DNA of 64,000 nucleotides, taken from assembly GCA_000378025.1 (NCBI GenBank), contig KB899087.1, positions 248,001 to 312,000 of the forward strand, written 5' to 3'. Below are positions 60,303-64,000 of the stretch, in pieces. Within the stretch, counting starts at the first letter, position 1; every line of letters starts with the position of its first letter. Source of the stretch: Xanthobacteraceae bacterium 501b. Lineage in GTDB: Bacteria > Pseudomonadota > Alphaproteobacteria > Rhizobiales > Xanthobacteraceae. The notes under the pieces are model-generated. The model had not been told where the DNA came from. It saw only the letters and a program-made list of their open reading frames with translations, and did not search any database. The translations under genes and the position numbers were made by a program.

Positions 60303-61012
60303 GTCAGGCTCGCCTCCCGCCAGCCGCGCCGCAGAAGGAGCGCGCCTAGAAGGGCGAGCGGCAGCATGCCCGGGACCCACATGACAAGCCCGGCCAGTTG
60401 CTGGTCGGCCAGTGCATCGAGGCCATAGGCCTCGGTGAGGCCGAGATGCTGGAGATAGAGGATGCGCGGGGAAAAGGTGAGGATGGCGGCGATCAGCCCC
60501 ATCTGCCCGGCCAGCGCCAGCACCATGCCGACCGAGGCGATCCGCTCCGCCGGCCGCTCGGCATGGAATATCTGCGACCAGAACGCGAAGGCCGAGCCGA
60601 GCAGTCCCACCTGCATCAGCCAGTAGATCGCGTGGCTGTTCCAGGCCAGCGTGTAGGCGGCGGGCAGGTGCCAGAGCCAGAGGAACGCCGAGAGTCCGAA
60701 AAAGCCACCGACCCGCGCGAAGGGCAGGCGATGCGGGAAGGCCAGCGCCAGCGCCGGCGCGGCGACCAGCACGAGCACGAGATGATGCAGCCCCCGCGCG
60801 GCAAACAGCGCCACGGTCAGCGCGCAGAGCGGCGAGACGAAGGCGAGTAACAGCGCCGCGCTCGCCAGCAGGGCCGGTCCACGCTGGATGCCGCGGTAGA
60901 AGGCTGCCAGAGCGAGCGGCGCCGCGCACAAGGTGAGCGGCAGCGGCGCGAGGTTCCAGGCCGTCAGCAGGCTGTCGGGAGCCGGACCGCAATAGGGGAT
61001 GATCGGATCCAG
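60299..61012 (-). CDS. ctaG: Cytochrome c oxidase assembly protein (caa3-type CtaG)
   Basis: A 237-residue membrane protein with about six or seven helices of the caa3_CtaG family ('GLHHLVLVLVAAPALALAFP', 'WLWHLPAAYTLAWNSHAIYWLMQ'). The family N-terminus 'DPIIPYCGPAP...AWNLAPLPL' is present but has no in-frame ATG, GTG or TTG back to the previous stop. The proposed start is a CTG (61010-61012) six bases after a full AGGAGG. The first ordinary start would be a TTG at 60931, which would cut off conserved sequence. Confidence 0.8.
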   Translation of the reverse strand: MDPIIPYCGPAPDSLLTAWNLAPLPLTLCAAPLALAAFYRGIQRGPALLASAALLLAFVSPLCALTVALFAARGLHHLVLVLVAAPALALAFPHRLPFARVGGFFGLSAFLWLWHLPAAYTLAWNSHAIYWLMQVGLLGSAFAFWSQIFHAERPAERIASVGMVLALAGQMGLIAAILTFSPRILYLQHLGLTEAYGLDALADQQLAGLVMWVPGMLPLALLGALLLRRGWREASLT

Positions 61013-61224
61013 TCGAAGCCTCCTCGCAGAGAACAGGCGGACGACCCCGCTAGGGAACGCGAGGCGCCCGTCGTGGGGTCAAGAACAGGCCACCGCCCCA
61101 GCAGGACAGATGTCGCATCGGCGATCCGACGCGGCGCGGTAGCGGGAAACGTCTCCGTGGCGTAACGCGCGGCCGGGGATCGGGTTCCTGCCCCAACGGT
61201 CCGGCAAGTGGCGGGTGGCGCCAC
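61013..61224. other. Gap between ctaG and the molybdoenzyme gene
   Basis: 212 bases without a convincing gene. It should hold the ctaG promoter; no clear terminator for the molybdoenzyme gene was seen. Confidence 0.4.
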
Positions 61225-63507
61225 TCAGTCCGGGCGCACCCAAATTGGCACCGATTTGGCGGCAGGGGTCTTGCTGCCCTCGGCATAGTGCCAGAGCGGA
61301 ATCAGCGCGTTGCACTCGGGGAAATAGGCGGCGCAGGTGCCGGGCGGCAGGTCGTAATCGATCACCTGGAAGCCGCCCATGGCGCGGTGGATGCCGTCAT
61401 CGACCGCCGTCACCAGTCGCGCCCTGCCATCCTCGGTCAGGCCGAGCCGGATCCGGTCGTCGCGGTTCATCATCACGATGAGGCGCGAGCCGTGGATGCC
61501 CCGCAGCCGGTCGGCATCGCCATAGACCGTGGTGTTGAACTGGTCGTTGGAGCGCAGCGTGATCAGGCGTAGCACATCGGCGTCCGAGTCATCGTCGAAG
61601 CTCGCCGACAGCGCCTTGGGCAGCTTGAAATTGGCCTTGCCATTCTCGGTCTCCCAGCGGCGCTCGCGCGCCGCCACCGGGCGGGGAAAGCCGCCGGGAG
61701 TGTCGAGCCGGGCGTTGAAGTCGCGGAAATCGTCCGGGAAGGTAGCCTCGATCACCTCGCGCACCCTTGCATAATCCTCCACCCAGCGCTCCCACGGCAC
61801 AAGCGGGTTCGGCGGCAAACTCGCCTTGGCGATCTCGGCGACGATGCGCGGCTCCGAAAGCAGCGTCTCCGCCGCCGGCTGGAACTTCCCCCGCGAGGCA
61901 TGGATGCAGGTGGTTGAATCCTCCATGGTCACGATCTGCGGGCCGGTGGCCTGCAGGTCGATTTCCGAACGGACGAGGGTGGGCAGAAGATAGGTCGCCT
62001 TCGCCGTCACCAGATGGGTGCGGTTGAGCTTGGTGGCGATCTGCACCGAGAGGTCGATCTCCCGCCATTTCTCCTCCATCAGCTCCCGCTCGGGGATCGC
62101 CCGCACGAAATTGCCGCCGAGGCCGATGAAGGCGCGGATCTTCCCCGCAATCACCGCCTCGCACACTTCCACCGTATTCAGCCCGTCCTCGCGCGGTGGC
62201 TCGAAGCCGAACTGCTCGGCGAGGCGGTCCAGCGGCACCAGCTCCGCCTTTTCGGCGATGCCGACCGTGCGCTGTCCCTGCACGTTGGAATGGCCGCGCA
62301 CCGGGCAGATGCCGGCGCCGGGCTTGCCGATATGCCCGCCCATCAGCAGCAGGTTGACCAGCGTCTGGATGGCGTCGACGCCGAGCCGATGCTGGGTCAG
62401 GCCCATGCCATAGATGGCGATCACCGTCCGAGCACGCGAGAAGGTGAGGGCGGCCGCTTCCAGCTCGGCCTGGGCGAGCCCCGCATTTTGCTCGATCTCC
62501 TCCCAGGAGGTCGCGCGCACCTGGGCCTCGAAGGCGGGGAAGCCCTCCGTGTGCTCGGCAATGAAGGCGTGGTCCAGCACCCGCTCGCCCCCCGTCGCCC
62601 GCGCCTCGTCGTCCAGCGCCAGCAGCGCCTTGGCCATGCCCATCATGGCAGCGATGTCGCCACCGGCGCGCGGCTGGTAGTATTGGGTAGCGATCCGGGT
62701 CGGCTCATTCGTCAGCATCTGGCCCGGCCGCTGCGGGTTGACGAATGCCTCCCACCCCTTTTCCCGCAGCGGATTGAACACGACGACCGGGACGTCCCGC
62801 TCGCGCGCTTCCTGCAATTGATGGAGCATGCGGGGGGAGTTGGTGCCCACATTCTGCCCGAAGGAGAAGATGCAATCGGTGTGCTCGAAATCTTCCAGCA
62901 GAACGGTGCCGACGGGCGTGCCAAGGGTTGGAGGCAGGGCGACCGAAGTGGTCTCATGGCACATGTTGGAGCTGTCCGGCAGGTTGTTGGTGCCGTAGAG
63001 CCGGGCGAGCAGCTGGTACATGTAGGAGGTTTCCAGCGACGCCCGCCCCGAGGCGTAGAAGACAGCCTCATCAGGCGCGTAGCCGCGCAGCATGGCACCG
63101 ATCTGCGCGAACGCCTCCTCCCAAGGCACCTCGACATAGCGGTCGGTGCTGGCGTCATAGCGCATCGGGTGGGTGAGGCGGCCTTCCTTCTCCAGCTCGT
63201 AATCCGACCATCCGAGCAGTTCGGAAACCGTGTGGCGGGCGAAGAAGTCGGGCGTCGTTCGCTTGGAGGTCACGTCCCAGAAGGTGGCCTTGGCACCGTT
63301 CTCGCAGAACTCTGCCGCATGCGGTTTTGCCGGCTTGGCCCAGGCGCAGCTGGTGCACATATATCCGCCCGTCTTGTTGTGATCCGTCACCAGAGCGGCG
63401 AGGGCGGAGACGGCGTGCTGTTCGGTGGAGTGTTTGAGCAGAGACTTTGCCGACCCCCAGCCGCCGACCGGTTGATCATAGTTTTCGTGGCGGGCGCGCT
63501 CGGTCAT
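61225..63507 (-). CDS. Molybdopterin oxidoreductase, FdhF/YdeP family
   Basis: A 760-residue bis-molybdopterin enzyme. N-terminal cysteines C51, C54 and C68 ('MCTSCAWAKP...EFCENGAKA') mark an iron-sulfur site. The probable Mo ligand is C183 in 'SSNMCHETTSVALP' (Cys, not selenocysteine). Further segments are 'IYGMGLTQHRLGVDAIQTLVNLLLMGGHIGKPGAGICPVRGHSNVQGQRT' and a C-terminal cofactor-binding domain ('LRSNDQFNTTVYGDADRLRGIHG'). It is close to formate dehydrogenase H and YdeP, an acid-resistance-linked protein of unknown substrate. No electron-transfer subunit is adjacent. Confidence 0.85.
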   Translation of the reverse strand: MTERARHENYDQPVGGWGSAKSLLKHSTEQHAVSALAALVTDHNKTGGYMCTSCAWAKPAKPHAAEFCENGAKATFWDVTSKRTTPDFFARHTVSELLGWSDYELEKEGRLTHPMRYDASTDRYVEVPWEEAFAQIGAMLRGYAPDEAVFYASGRASLETSYMYQLLARLYGTNNLPDSSNMCHETTSVALPPTLGTPVGTVLLEDFEHTDCIFSFGQNVGTNSPRMLHQLQEARERDVPVVVFNPLREKGWEAFVNPQRPGQMLTNEPTRIATQYYQPRAGGDIAAMMGMAKALLALDDEARATGGERVLDHAFIAEHTEGFPAFEAQVRATSWEEIEQNAGLAQAELEAAALTFSRARTVIAIYGMGLTQHRLGVDAIQTLVNLLLMGGHIGKPGAGICPVRGHSNVQGQRTVGIAEKAELVPLDRLAEQFGFEPPREDGLNTVEVCEAVIAGKIRAFIGLGGNFVRAIPERELMEEKWREIDLSVQIATKLNRTHLVTAKATYLLPTLVRSEIDLQATGPQIVTMEDSTTCIHASRGKFQPAAETLLSEPRIVAEIAKASLPPNPLVPWERWVEDYARVREVIEATFPDDFRDFNARLDTPGGFPRPVAARERRWETENGKANFKLPKALSASFDDDSDADVLRLITLRSNDQFNTTVYGDADRLRGIHGSRLIVMMNRDDRIRLGLTEDGRARLVTAVDDGIHRAMGGFQVIDYDLPPGTCAAYFPECNALIPLWHYAEGSKTPAAKSVPIWVRPD

Positions 63508-64000
63508 TTCGGTCTCCCTGGCTGTGAGACGCTAATGACCCGATCGCCGCTTCGGTTCCGGCGCGCGATGAATTGGCCGACACATCGAGGGACGGCGGGG
63601 TAACTAACCTGTTCTATGGCAGGGGCTTAACAGCTCATTCATCGGGCGGCGGCGCGGACTGAGCCCCGATTTCTCGATTAATCTGCGTCTCGACGGTCGC
63701 TTCCGCTGCGGAATTGAGTTAGCCTTTCGTCGGGTGTCAACGTCGCGCTCGGCGACCGAGACAGGTTTTTGCGCAGGTCGGGCCGCCGCGCAGGAGCCGC
63801 TCCTATGCCACGACACCCCCTTTCCCATCTGCGGCGCAGCTGCGCCTTTCTGATTGGTTTCGACACGCCGTGTGATCGGGCGCGGCGGGACAATCCGGCA
63901 TAGATCCAGCCCCGCGGGGCTGGCAGAGACGGCGGTCCGACGCCGGGCCCCGACTTCTATTCATGTATTTTTGTGTATAGATATTTAGTTCATAAGCAAT
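63508..64000. other. Gene-free right edge
   Basis: About 490 bases with no convincing gene. It includes the upstream region of the molybdoenzyme gene. An 18-bp perfect palindrome CCAGCCCCG/CGGGGCTGG (63906-63923) lies near the end, and the last 45 bases turn sharply AT-rich, as in a promoter region. Confidence 0.45.

Noticed and set aside
63604-63893. Two minus-strand frames at the right edge
   Set aside because: Short, overlapping, Arg/Ser-rich and without a ribosome site or recognisable domain.

Overview
The window is about 64 kb of high-GC DNA from an alphaproteobacterium. The gene set points to Hyphomicrobiales, perhaps a relative of Xanthobacteraceae. The main reasons are a split PntAA/PntAB/PntB transhydrogenase behind an aa3-oxidase subunit IV, an alphaproteobacterial RpoH, a DUF6476 protein, an FeS photolyase with a DUF2256 partner, and 'GTCATCCCCGGGCTTGACC' intergenic palindromes. 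No rRNA, CRISPR array, transposase or phage gene was seen; there is one tRNA.

Layout. 1-16.8 kb is mostly housekeeping: a DUF982 protein, a small exported protein, a histidine phosphatase, an M3 peptidase, a patatin-like membrane lipase, a HODM-like (DUF3445) protein, an ABC1/UbiB kinase, a COX subunit IV, pntAA-pntAB-pntB, a CBS protein, rpoH (with an 11-G coding tract), an RluA pseudouridine synthase divergent from DUF6476, and tRNA-Glu. 17.4-27.3 kb is a divergent amino-acid locus. Leftwards run a DDAH-like hydrolase, a TetR regulator, an aminotransferase and a ThDP decarboxylase. Rightwards run a HisPJQM-type ABC importer, an M20 amidohydrolase and a LysR regulator. I read this as uptake and breakdown of arginine or methylarginine-like compounds.

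27.5-36.8 kb is a collinear catabolic operon: a PotABCD-type importer, a membrane di-iron desaturase/hydroxylase, a TIM-barrel isomerase, a class II aldolase, a Rieske oxygenase with a Glu bridging residue, and a phytoene-desaturase-like flavoprotein. Its substrate is unknown. After a broken aconitase C-terminal fragment, 37.3-44.3 kb on the minus strand holds a second PotABCD-type importer with a nucleobase-type deaminase, an amidohydrolase and a creatininase-family enzyme, which suggests use of an N-heterocycle. 44.8-53.9 kb holds two LysR regulators and an organosulfonate operon: L-cysteate sulfo-lyase-like enzyme, DegT aminotransferase, Asp/Glu-type racemase, TauABC-like importer and HpsN-like dehydrogenase.

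54-64 kb returns to respiration and repair: an FeS photolyase with DUF2256, then a terminal-oxidase locus (fused subunit I+III, subunit II, CtaG with an apparent CTG start, CopD-like protein, small membrane protein, divergent DUF2231 protein), and finally a molybdopterin oxidoreductase of the FdhF/YdeP type.

The central 36 kb looks like a run of nutrient-scavenging modules, each pairing an ABC importer with its enzymes and usually a LysR or TetR regulator. Palindromes of the expected form lie in the control regions. Substrates are inferred from families and neighbours only.
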